Under the pieces are notes generated by a model, which had not been told where the DNA came from, ran no database searches, and saw only the letters and a program-made list of their open reading frames with translations. The position numbers and the translations under genes were made by a program. Positions 35,593-43,269 of a stretch of DNA of 64,000 nt are shown here, one piece after another. This DNA is from Solirubrobacter soli DSM 22325 (GTDB lineage Bacteria; Actinomycetota; Thermoleophilia; Solirubrobacterales; Solirubrobacteraceae), in assembly GCF_000423665.1 (NCBI RefSeq), contig NZ_KE384073.1:1-64000 (forward strand), in the 5' to 3' direction. Position 1 is the stretch's first letter, and the number at the start of each line of letters is the position of its first letter.

Positions 35593-35982
35593 GTGTCTGA
35601 AACGACTTCCAGGGCCGAGCGCGCGGCGAACCTGTTCGACCTGCGCCGGATCATCGGCGGCGTCTTCGTCGCCTGGGGCGTGCTGCTGACGATCCTCGGG
35701 CTGACGGACTCCGAGGCCGAGGCCAACAAGGCCGCGGGGATCAACATCAACCTGCTCGCGGGGATCGGGATGCTCGTCGTCGGGCTGATCTTCCTCGCGT
35801 GGGCGTTCAGCCGCCCGCTGGGCGAGGACCTGCGCGAGGCCGAGGAGGACGAGCGCGCCGGGTCGCCGGCCCACGCCGCTCCACGCGGCGTCGACGCCGC
35901 CGCGCTCGCCTCAGAGCAGTCGCGCCGGCGGGTTCGGGGCGACCGCGAGGGAACCGGCGGGCCGGGCGACTCCGGGGGGTAG
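35593..35982 (+). CDS. small two-helix membrane protein linked to the symporter, function unknown
   Basis: 129 residues. After a short Arg-rich start, two transmembrane helices at about 20-37 and 51-70 are joined by a short loop (SEAEANKAAG). A charged, Ala/Gly-rich cytosolic tail follows. GTG 35593 is preceded by GGAGGAG just after the symporter stop, so the pair are cotranscribed. The last 72 nt overlap the 3' end of the convergent galactokinase gene, and this tail is low-complexity. It may be an accessory subunit of the transporter; no named family is recognised with certainty. Confidence 0.8.
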   Translation: MSETTSRAERAANLFDLRRIIGGVFVAWGVLLTILGLTDSEAEANKAAGININLLAGIGMLVVGLIFLAWAFSRPLGEDLREAEEDERAGSPAHAAPRGVDAAALASEQSRRRVRGDREGTGGPGDSGG

Positions 35983-36933
35983 GAGCGCCAGGACCGAGCC
36001 GCCGAAGCCGCCGCCGACCATCCGGGCTCCGGCGGCTCCGGCGGCCTTGAGCTGCGCCACCGTGCGCTCGACCTCCGGGACGGACGCCGCATAGTCGTCG
36101 CGCAGCGAGGCGTGCGAGGCGTCCAGCAGCTCGCCCACGCGTTCGAGGTCGTGCGCCTGAAGCGCCGCCGCGGTCGCGTCCACGCGGGCGTTCTCGGAGA
36201 CCACGTGGCGCGCGCGCTTGAGCAGGACGCCGTCGAGCGCGCCCAGGTCGCCCGCGTCGCGCAGCGAGTCGATGCCGAGCGCCTCGCAGGCCGCGCGGCA
36301 CTCGGCGCGGCGCTGGTTGTAGCCGGAGGCGGCGAGATTGTGGGTCGCGCCGGAGTCCTTGGTCACCAGCTGCCAGTCACCGAGGTCGAGCGGGAAGCGC
36401 TCGACCTCGAGGCTCGTGAAGTCGATCCGCAGGACGTGGGCCTCGGCGCTCAGCAGCGACGCGAACTGGTCCAGCAGCCCGGTCTCCGCGCCCACCCAGT
36501 CGTTCTCCACCCGCGAGCAGAGCTTCGCCAGGTCGCGCAGGTCCTCCGGCGGCGTGTGGCCGGAGAACGCGAGCAGCGCGAGCGCCAGCGCGGCCTCGAG
36601 CGCGGCGCTCGAGGAGAGCCCGCTGCCCCGCGGCACGTTCCCGGTCATCACCAGGTGGGCGGGCCGCAGCTCGTAGCCGGCGGCCTGCAGCTCGGCGATC
36701 ATCCCGCGGTGGAAGTTCTTCCACCCGCGCACCCGCTTGGCCTTGGAGAACTCGTCGTGCTCGTGGAAGTCCATGGCGTCGACGACCCAGCGCTCGGACG
36801 GCGTCGCGGTGACGGTCACGCCGCGCTCGATCGCGAACGGCATCGCCAGGCCGCCGTTGTAGTCGGTGTGCTCGCCGATCAGGTTGACCCGGCCCGGGCC
36901 GAACGCGACGACCTTGTCACGCGAGGCGTTCAC
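35911..36933 (-). CDS. galK: galactokinase
   Basis: 340 residues, GHMP kinase fold, cytosolic. Phosphorylates galactose at C1, first step of the Leloir pathway. Signatures are GPGRVNLIGEHTDYNGG (galactokinase signature), GNVPRGSGLSSSAALE (ATP site) and MVGGGFGGSVLAL (third GHMP motif). The GTG start at 36933 overlaps the DNA methyltransferase stop by 17 nt. It converges with the symporter pair and overlaps its last gene by 72 nt. galT and galE are not in the window. The C-terminus is slightly short compared with typical 380-residue enzymes. Confidence 0.93.
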   Translation of the reverse strand: MNASRDKVVAFGPGRVNLIGEHTDYNGGLAMPFAIERGVTVTATPSERWVVDAMDFHEHDEFSKAKRVRGWKNFHRGMIAELQAAGYELRPAHLVMTGNVPRGSGLSSSAALEAALALALLAFSGHTPPEDLRDLAKLCSRVENDWVGAETGLLDQFASLLSAEAHVLRIDFTSLEVERFPLDLGDWQLVTKDSGATHNLAASGYNQRRAECRAACEALGIDSLRDAGDLGALDGVLLKRARHVVSENARVDATAAALQAHDLERVGELLDASHASLRDDYAASVPEVERTVAQLKAAGAAGARMVGGGFGGSVLALLPPGVARPAGSLAVAPNPPARLL

Positions 36934-37717
36934 GCATCACCCGCACGGCTTCGGGGCTCTCGTCGATCAGCAGGTAGCGGCGGCCGAGCTTGCGGGCGAC
37001 GGCGCCGAGCGTGCCGGAGCCGGCGAACGGATCGAGGCAGAGATCGCCTTCGCGCGACGACGCCTGCACGAACCGCCGCAGCAACCCTTCCGGCTTCTGC
37101 GTCGGGTAGCCGGTCTTCTCACGGCCCGTGGGGGAGACGATCGTGTGCCACATCACGCTCACCGGGCGCTTTCCGCGCCTCGCCTTCTCCGGCGTGACCA
37201 GTCCGGGCGCCATGTACGGCTCGCGATCGACGCCCTCGGAATCGAAGTAGTAGGCGCGCGGGTCCTTGACGTAGACGAGGATCGTGTCGTGCTTCTGCGG
37301 CCAGCGGCCCTTCGGCTTGGCGCCGTAGTCGTAGGCCCAGATCAGCTCGTTCAGGAAGCACTCCCGCCCGAAGAGCTCGTCAAGCAAGAGCTTTACGTAA
37401 TGGGCCTCGCGGTAGTCGAGATGCAGGTACAGCGTGCCGGTGGGGTGGAGGACCCGGCGCAGCTCCTCCAGGCGCGGCGTGAGGAACCCGAGGTAGTCGT
37501 CGAAGTCGTCCTTGTACGACGACTCGGCCAGCAGCTTGGTCGTGTAGCGGCGTCCGCCGAACCCCGTCCGGTCGCCGTCGGCGCCCGCGGCCACCGTCGC
37601 CAGGCTGCGCCGCACCTGGGTGCGGCCGGTATTGAACGGCGGGTCGGCGTAGACCATCTGCGCGACGCCGTCGCCGAGCTCGCGCAGGTGCGGCAGGTTG
37701 TCGCCCTCGAGGATCAG
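36917..37717 (-). CDS. DNA methyltransferase (N4/N6, beta-type motif order), likely CTG start
   Basis: About 266 residues. Motif IV DPPFNTGR is near the N-terminus, and the SAM-binding DPFAGSGTLGAV is near the C-terminus, the order of beta-class amino-methyltransferases. TGYPTQKPEGLLRR just before it is also typical. No restriction gene is adjacent, so it is a solitary enzyme, probably regulatory or housekeeping. No ATG, GTG or TTG lies in frame near the conserved start. A CTG at 37717 gives a 4-nt CTGA overlap with the upstream LysE gene, a GGTGG-like site upstream, and the conserved start ILEGDNLPHLREL. The far upstream ATG at 38146 would read the whole LysE gene out of frame and is rejected. 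Confidence 0.85.
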   Translation of the reverse strand: MILEGDNLPHLRELGDGVAQMVYADPPFNTGRTQVRRSLATVAAGADGDRTGFGGRRYTTKLLAESSYKDDFDDYLGFLTPRLEELRRVLHPTGTLYLHLDYREAHYVKLLLDELFGRECFLNELIWAYDYGAKPKGRWPQKHDTILVYVKDPRAYYFDSEGVDREPYMAPGLVTPEKARRGKRPVSVMWHTIVSPTGREKTGYPTQKPEGLLRRFVQASSREGDLCLDPFAGSGTLGAVARKLGRRYLLIDESPEAVRVMRERLA

Positions 37718-38127
37718 TGGCGGCCACCGGTCAACGCGGCGGCGGCGCCCAGCACGAGGTAGACGCCGCCGGTCACCTTCCCCCCGCCGCCACGGGAGGG
37801 CAGCCGGCCCACCGCGGCCGCCGAGACGATCGCGTACAGGCAGTCCATCGCGAAGCCCAGCGCGCCGAGGAAGACGAGGTAGGCGGCGCCCAGATAGCGC
37901 AGCGCGTCGAAGGCGGTCGCGCTGGAGGCGATCAGCGCGGAGAGCCCGGCCGCGGCCGCGCACACGTGCAGGATCGTGCCGGTCTCCAGGCCGAGCGCGG
38001 ACGCCAGACCGGACCGGCGGCCCTCGCTCGTCGAGCGGGTCGCGACGTAGACCATGTTCGGCCCGGGGATGGCGATCAGCGTCAGCGCCGCGAGGGCGAA
38101 GAGAGCGAGCGTCGACGGCGCGGGCAC
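37714..38127 (-). CDS. LysE/RhtB-family exporter with an internal deletion
   Basis: 137 residues, while LysE/RhtB exporters are about 205. The N-terminal half is normal: hydrophobic start, IPGPNMVYVATRSTSEGRRSG signature, and two more helices to LRYLGAAYLVFLGAL. The family's middle part, including the conserved Asn-Pro-Lys motif (NLLNPKxxLFF), is absent. The sequence jumps directly to a last-helices region (GFAMDCLYAIVSAAAVGRL, then GGVYLVLGAAAALTG). The frame is kept, so about 65 residues were lost in frame. Probably non-functional as an amino-acid exporter, but its translation may drive the coupled methyltransferase (CTGA overlap). Confidence 0.75.
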   Translation of the reverse strand: MPAPSTLALFALAALTLIAIPGPNMVYVATRSTSEGRRSGLASALGLETGTILHVCAAAAGLSALIASSATAFDALRYLGAAYLVFLGALGFAMDCLYAIVSAAAVGRLPSRGGGGKVTGGVYLVLGAAAALTGGRH

Positions 38128-38211
38128 GTCCGGAGCCTACCGCCACCCACGGCGTCCCCTCATCTGCCGTGTCTACGTTCGCTGGCGATCCATTCAGCAG
38201 GGAGGTAGTAG

Positions 38212-40119
38212 ATGAAGGATTCGTTGGCGGTGGCCGCGCTCGTCGCGGCCGGGCTCGTCGTCGTCCCGACCGCCTCGGCGGCGCCGGCGGGGCGCAAGCC
38301 GATAGCGGCCTCGGGGCCGAAGGTCACGGCGGGGGCCGTCGATCAGGGAGCGGCGGCCAAGACCGCGCCGCAGGCGTTGCGGGTCTACCTGGCGCCGAAG
38401 GGCGGCGAGGACGCGCTCAAGGCCGCGGTCGACGCGGTGTCCACCCCCGGCAGCGCGACCTACGGGCAGTTCGTCTCGCCCGGGGAGTTCCGCGCCCGCT
38501 ACCAGCCCGACCAGGCGACGATCAAGAGCGTCAAGCAGTGGCTGAAGACCGAGGGGCTCAAGCCCGGAGCGGTCGAGGCCTCAGGGCGATACATCGCCGT
38601 GACCGGCGACGCCGCCGCGGCCGAGGCCGCCTTCGCCACGACCCTGCACGACTTCACGCAGGCCAGTCAGACCTTCCAGGCGCCGACCGCGACGCCCAGC
38701 GTCCCGGACTCGGTGGCGTCGGCGATCCTCGCGGTCTCGGGGCTCGAGACCAAGGAGGGGGTGATGCGGCCGAAGCAGTCGTTTCCACCCCCGCCCGCGT
38801 TCGTGAACGCCCGCCCGTGCTCGACCGGCTACGGCTCGACCCCGGCCAAGTACCAGGCCGACTTCAAGACGCCGCTGCCGGCGTTGGACGGCGCGACGCT
38901 GCCGTACTCGCCGTGCGGCTACCAGCCGGCGCAGCTGCGCGGCGCCTATGAGGGCGGCTCGCCGTACACCGGGGCGGGGGTGACCGTCGGCATCGTCGAC
39001 GCGTACGCCGCACCCACGATCGAGGCCGACGCGGACACATACGCCTCCCGCCACGGCGACGCCGGCTTCGCGCCCGGCCAGCTCGCCCAGAGCGCGCCGA
39101 AGAAGTTCACCCACGCCAAGGAGTGCGACCCGTCCGGTTGGTTCGGCGAGGAGACGCTCGACGTCGAGGCCGTGCACGCGATGGCGCCCGGCGCCACGGT
39201 GCACTACTACGGCGCACAGAGCTGCGAGAACACCGACATCGCCGACACGCTCGACCAGGTGGTCGACGAGGACGCGGTCTCGATCGTCTCCAACTCCTAC
39301 GGCGACACCGAGTCCAACGAGTCGCTCGACGACATCGTCGCCAACGAGCAGGCGTTCCAGCAGGGCGCGCTCGAGGGGATCACGTTCTTCTTCTCCTCCG
39401 GCGACGACGGCGACGAGGTCGCCGCGACCGGCACGCTGCAGGCCGACTATCCGGCCTCGGACCCGTACATCACCTCGGTCGGCGGGACGTCGACCGGGAT
39501 CGGCGCGGACGGCTCGCTGGTCTTCCAGACCGGCTGGGGCACGCAGAAGTACGCGCTCACGCCCGACGGGACGGCCTGGACGCCGCAGGGCTTCCTCTAC
39601 GGCGCCGGCGGCGGGTTCTCGTCGCTGTTCAACCGGCCGGACTACCAGAGCAAGGTCGTGCCGGCCTCCACGCCCGCGGGCCGTGCCTACCCGGACGTCG
39701 CGATGGACGCCGACCCGACCACCGGCATGCTCGTGGGCGAGACCCAGCAGTTCCCGTCCGGCGCCGCGTACGGCGAGTACCGGATCGGCGGGACGAGCCT
39801 CGCCTCGCCGCTGATGGCGGGCGTGCAGGCGCTGACCCAGCAGCGGGCGGGCGCGCGGATGGGCTTCATCAACCCGGCGCTCTACCAGGCCGCCAAGAAG
39901 AAGCCCGGCCAGTTCCTCGACGTCACCGGGCCCGGCCCGGACGCCGGGAACGTCCGCGCCGACTACGTCAACAGCATCGATCCGTCAGGCGGGATCCTCT
40001 ACAGCGTCCGCACGTTCAACCAGGACTCGAGCCTGGTCGTCACGCCGGGCTGGGACGACGTGACCGGCATCGGCGCGCCGAGCCCGAAGTACATCAACGC
40101 GTTCAACGCCGTCGGCTAG
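38212..40119 (+). CDS. secreted S53 peptidase (sedolisin/kumamolisin type)
   Basis: 635 residues: Sec signal peptide (about 1-24), a pro-kumamolisin activation domain (about 50-185, SATYGQFVSPGEF), and the S53 catalytic domain. The catalytic set is complete: Glu313 and Asp317 (WFGEETLDVE), Asp398 in SSGDDGDE (oxyanion), and Ser529 in GGTSLASP. A C-terminal Ca-binding region (DVTGIGAP) follows. Such enzymes are acid endopeptidases that self-process outside the cell. The ATG has a GGGAGG site at good spacing. It stands alone, divergent from LysE and followed by priA after 19 nt. Confidence 0.94.
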   Translation: MKDSLAVAALVAAGLVVVPTASAAPAGRKPIAASGPKVTAGAVDQGAAAKTAPQALRVYLAPKGGEDALKAAVDAVSTPGSATYGQFVSPGEFRARYQPDQATIKSVKQWLKTEGLKPGAVEASGRYIAVTGDAAAAEAAFATTLHDFTQASQTFQAPTATPSVPDSVASAILAVSGLETKEGVMRPKQSFPPPPAFVNARPCSTGYGSTPAKYQADFKTPLPALDGATLPYSPCGYQPAQLRGAYEGGSPYTGAGVTVGIVDAYAAPTIEADADTYASRHGDAGFAPGQLAQSAPKKFTHAKECDPSGWFGEETLDVEAVHAMAPGATVHYYGAQSCENTDIADTLDQVVDEDAVSIVSNSYGDTESNESLDDIVANEQAFQQGALEGITFFFSSGDDGDEVAATGTLQADYPASDPYITSVGGTSTGIGADGSLVFQTGWGTQKYALTPDGTAWTPQGFLYGAGGGFSSLFNRPDYQSKVVPASTPAGRAYPDVAMDADPTTGMLVGETQQFPSGAAYGEYRIGGTSLASPLMAGVQALTQQRAGARMGFINPALYQAAKKKPGQFLDVTGPGPDAGNVRADYVNSIDPSGGILYSVRTFNQDSSLVVTPGWDDVTGIGAPSPKYINAFNAVG

Positions 40120-40138
40120 CCCTGCCAGGCTTGGGCGC

Positions 40139-42196
40139 GTGATCGCCCGGGTCGAGCCGCTGACGACGACGCGCCGCCTCTCCGGGCCCTTCGACTACCG
40201 CGTCGAGGGGCCTGTGGAGGTGGGTGCGCTGGTGCGGATGCCGTTCGGTCACCAGAAGCTCGACGGGGTCGTGGTCGGCGTGGCCGACAGCACCGAGGTG
40301 CCGGACGAGAAGCTGGTCGACGTCTCAGCGGTGCGCGGGGACTCGATCCCGCGCGACCTGGTCGACCTGGCGCTGTGGATGGCCGAGGAGTACTGCTCGA
40401 CGCCCGCGCGGGCGCTCGGGCTGGTCTCGCCGCCGCCGGGCAAGGCGAAGACGATCTTCTGGGCCGAGGCGACCGGGGCCGGCGGTCGCGTGAACGAGAA
40501 CCAGGAAGCGCTCCTCTCACGGCTCCCGGGGCCCGCGGGCGGTGACCTGGCCGCGCTGCGCCGGCTCGAGAAGCGCGGGCTGGTGGAGATCACCGAGCGG
40601 GTCGCCCGGCGCGCGCCGCGCACGAACCCGGCGCCGGACCGGCCGGTCGAGCTGACCGGCGCGCAGGCGGACGCCTTGGCGGCGATCGAGGCCGCGCCGG
40701 GCGCGTCGCACCTGCTGCACGGCGTGACCGGCTCGGGCAAGACCGAGGTCTACCTGCGTGCCGCCGCCGCGGCGCTGGAACGCGGGGAGGGGGTGATCGC
40801 GCTCGTCCCGGAGATCGCGTTGACGCCGCAGACCGTCGCGCGCTTCGCCGCGCGGTTCGGCGACACCGTCGCGCTGCTGCACTCCGCGCTCTCCGAGGGG
40901 GAGCGCTACGACGAGTGGCGCCGGTTGCGCACCGGCGAGGCGCGGATCGCGGTCGGCCCGCGCAGCGCCGTCTTCGCCCCCGTCGAGAACCTCGGGCTGA
41001 TCGTCGTCGACGAGGAACACGACAGCTCCTACAAGCACGAGGGCGACCCGCGCTACGACGCCCGCCACGTCGCCGCGTACCGCGCCTGGCAGAGCGGAGC
41101 GCGGCTGCTCGTCGGCTCGGCGACCCCGCGCCCGGAGACCGTGCACCGGATGTCGCGGCTGCGGCTCCCCACGCGGGTCGCGGGCGGCAACGACCTGCCG
41201 CCCGTCCGCGTGCTCGACATGCGCGGCGCCCACTACGCCCTGCACCCCGAGACGCGGCGGGCTCTCGGCGCCGCCCGCAAGTCGATCGTGCTGCTCAACC
41301 GGCGCGGGTGGTCGAACTTCCTCACCTGCAAGGCCTGCGGGAAGGCGTGGGAGTGCCCGAACTGCGACGTCGCGCTCGTCCTGCACCGCGCCGAGCACGC
41401 GCTCACCTGCCACCACTGCGGCCATCGCGAGCGGGTCCCGGACCGCTGCGACGCCTGCGGCTCGCTCGCGGTCGCCCGCCACGGCGCCGGCACAGAGCGC
41501 GTCGAGGCCGAGCTGCGCCACGCGCTGCGCGTGCCGGTCTTCCGCCTCGACGCCGACACGACCGTCAACAAGGACGCGGTCCCGGAGCTGCTGGGGCGCT
41601 TCCTCGCCGCGCCCGAGGGGTTGCTGCTGGGCACGCAGATGGTCGCCAAGGGCCACGACTTCCCCGACGTGACGCTGGGTGTCGTGTTGGACGCCGACTC
41701 GACCCTGCGCTTCCCCGACTTCCGGGCGGAGGAGCGCACGTTCGCGCTGATCGCCCAGCTCGCCGGGCGGGCCGGGCGAGGGCCGAAGGGCGGGCGGGTG
41801 CTCGTCCAGACGACCACGCCGGACGCCCCCGCGATCGTCGCCGCCGCCCGCCACGACGCCGACGGCTTCGTGCGCGATGAGCTGGAGCGCCGCCGCGGCT
41901 GGGGCTACCCGCCGTTCTCGGACCTGATCCGGATCGTCACCTCGACGCTGGAGGACGCCGCGGGTGCCCGCGCGGCGTCCGCGCGCCTGGCGGGCGAGTT
42001 GGCGGACCTGCGCGACACCGAGCTCCTCGGCCCCGCTCCGTTGTTCCGCCTGCGCAACCGCGAGCGCTACCAGCTCGTGCTCAAGACGACCGCCCGGGCA
42101 GACGCCATCCACGCCGTGGGCGAGGCCGTCGAGGCCGCCGCCCGCGACAAGACCTTCCGCGACGTCAACTTCTCAGTCGACGTCGATCCAACATGA
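40139..42196 (+). CDS. priA: primosomal protein N' (PriA helicase)
   Basis: 685 residues. Replication-restart helicase that rebuilds replisomes at stalled forks. The N-terminal 3'-DNA-binding domain (FDYRVEGPVEVGALVRMPFG) is followed by helicase lobes with Walker A GVTGSGKTE, DEEH box, GSATP, and a zinc-binding insert of paired Cys motifs (CKAC-CPNC-CHHC-CDAC). A late helicase motif AQLAGRAGRG is present. Many actinobacterial PriA proteins have lost the ATPase motifs; here they are intact. The start is GTG 40139. The def-fmt-rsmB cluster follows, a common gene order, interrupted here by a decayed gene and a palindrome. Confidence 0.96.
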   Translation: MIARVEPLTTTRRLSGPFDYRVEGPVEVGALVRMPFGHQKLDGVVVGVADSTEVPDEKLVDVSAVRGDSIPRDLVDLALWMAEEYCSTPARALGLVSPPPGKAKTIFWAEATGAGGRVNENQEALLSRLPGPAGGDLAALRRLEKRGLVEITERVARRAPRTNPAPDRPVELTGAQADALAAIEAAPGASHLLHGVTGSGKTEVYLRAAAAALERGEGVIALVPEIALTPQTVARFAARFGDTVALLHSALSEGERYDEWRRLRTGEARIAVGPRSAVFAPVENLGLIVVDEEHDSSYKHEGDPRYDARHVAAYRAWQSGARLLVGSATPRPETVHRMSRLRLPTRVAGGNDLPPVRVLDMRGAHYALHPETRRALGAARKSIVLLNRRGWSNFLTCKACGKAWECPNCDVALVLHRAEHALTCHHCGHRERVPDRCDACGSLAVARHGAGTERVEAELRHALRVPVFRLDADTTVNKDAVPELLGRFLAAPEGLLLGTQMVAKGHDFPDVTLGVVLDADSTLRFPDFRAEERTFALIAQLAGRAGRGPKGGRVLVQTTTPDAPAIVAAARHDADGFVRDELERRRGWGYPPFSDLIRIVTSTLEDAAGARAASARLAGELADLRDTELLGPAPLFRLRNRERYQLVLKTTARADAIHAVGEAVEAAARDKTFRDVNFSVDVDPT

Positions 42197-42650
42197 CGCC
42201 CTGGTTCCACGAGCCGAACGCGACGCGGTCGGCGCTGTAGGCGGCGCGCGGCGCAGGACGTCGACCGGCGCGTTGGTCTCGAAGGGCCAGGCGCGGGCGC
42301 GCAGCACCAGCTCGTCCCGCGTCAGGCTCGCGTAGGCGACGCGCCGGCCGTCCTGCGTGCCCGCGACCTCGCCGATCATCCGCTCCGGCTCGGTCTCGCG
42401 CAGCACCTCGTCACCGGTCTCGGCGTCGCGGACGAGCGGCAGGCCGTCCCAAGAGGCCTGCAGGAACTGCGTGCCCGGGCCGAACACCTGGTCGGTGCCC
42501 TTGCTGATCCGCCGCCGCGGGATGGTGCGCAGCGGCGCCAAGGTCGACGCCTCGAGCACGTGCGCCGTTGCGCAACGGGAACGCCGCCGGTGGCGGCGTC
42601 CCACAGCAGCAAGCGCTGCCCGCGCTCGGCCACGAGCGCCGACCCGCCCG
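42165..42650 (-). pseudogene. decayed WD40/beta-propeller-type gene with at least two frameshifts
   Basis: Three reading frames on the minus strand join into one plausible protein: LVAERGQRLLLWDAATGG, then after a frame change near 42570 HVLEASTLAP ... FGPGTQFLQASWDG ... VRDAETGDEVL, then after another change near 42240 YSADRVAFGSWNQGVMLDR. The WDAATG and RDAETGDEV pieces look like propeller blades. No single frame is complete and no start is seen. The 5' side ends where the palindrome at 42655 begins. Overlaps the last 32 nt of priA. Confidence 0.65.
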
Positions 42651-42654
42651 CAAG

Positions 42655-42677
42655 ATAAAGGGGTCTGACCCCTTTAT
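42655..42677 (+). repeat. palindrome, copy 2 of the AAGGGGT-ctg-ACCCCTT core
   Basis: ATAAAGGGGT (42655-42664) pairs with ACCCCTTTAT (42668-42677) around CTG. The 17-base core is identical to that at 3290-3306. Short outer arms GCAAG/CTTGC extend it. It sits 10 nt before the def start and at the truncated end of the decayed gene. Confidence 0.85.
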
Positions 42678-42687
42678 ATTCCTTGCG

Positions 42688-43269
42688 ATGGCGGAAGAAG
42701 TACACGGGCAGGTCGCGGAGCCCCAGGACAAGCTCGATCCCGAGACCCGGGCGCGGCGCGAGGCGGCGCTGCGGCTCGTCCGCAAGTACGGCGATCCCGT
42801 GCTGCGGTCACGGGCGCTGGAGATCGATCGCTTCGACGACGCGCTCGTGGACGAGGTCCGCCGCATGGGGGCGCTCATGCACGACGCGTACGGGATCGGC
42901 CTGGCGGCGACCCAGGTGGGTGTGATGCATCGCCTGCTCGTCTACCGGACCGAGCTCGAGGGCTCGGTGGCGGCGCTGGTGAACCCGGTGCTCGAGTGGT
43001 CGAGCAAGGAGAAGGAGACCTCCGAGGAGGGCTGCCTGTCGTTGCCGGGGGTGGGCGTCGAGGTCGAGCGGCCGGTGCACGTCCGCGTGCGCGCCCAGGA
43101 CGAGCGCGGCGAGCCGGTGCTCGTCGAGGCCTCGGGCCTCGAGGCGCGGGTCATCCAGCACGAGATGGACCACCTCGACGGCGTGCTGATCATCGACAAG
43201 ACGTCGCGCGACCAGCGCAAGCAGGCCATGCGCACGCTGCGCGAACAGCTCGACCCGGCCGTCGCTTGA
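42688..43269 (+). CDS. def: peptide deformylase
   Basis: 193 residues. Removes the formyl group from nascent proteins; metal-dependent, cytosolic. The three signature motifs are present: GIGLAATQVG, EEGCLSLPG (metal-ligand Cys) and QHEMDHLDG (two ligand His and the catalytic Glu). The N-terminus is about 25 residues longer than the minimal enzyme. ATG 42688 has no Shine-Dalgarno; the palindrome lies immediately upstream. Its stop overlaps the TTG of fmt (TTGA), coupling the two formylation-cycle genes. Confidence 0.95.
   Translation: MAEEVHGQVAEPQDKLDPETRARREAALRLVRKYGDPVLRSRALEIDRFDDALVDEVRRMGALMHDAYGIGLAATQVGVMHRLLVYRTELEGSVAALVNPVLEWSSKEKETSEEGCLSLPGVGVEVERPVHVRVRAQDERGEPVLVEASGLEARVIQHEMDHLDGVLIIDKTSRDQRKQAMRTLREQLDPAVA

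Noticed and set aside
36917..38146. Long form of the DNA methyltransferase starting at ATG 38146
   Set aside because: Its first 140 residues are the LysE gene read out of frame (Arg-rich), while the LysE frame itself is clearly coding.
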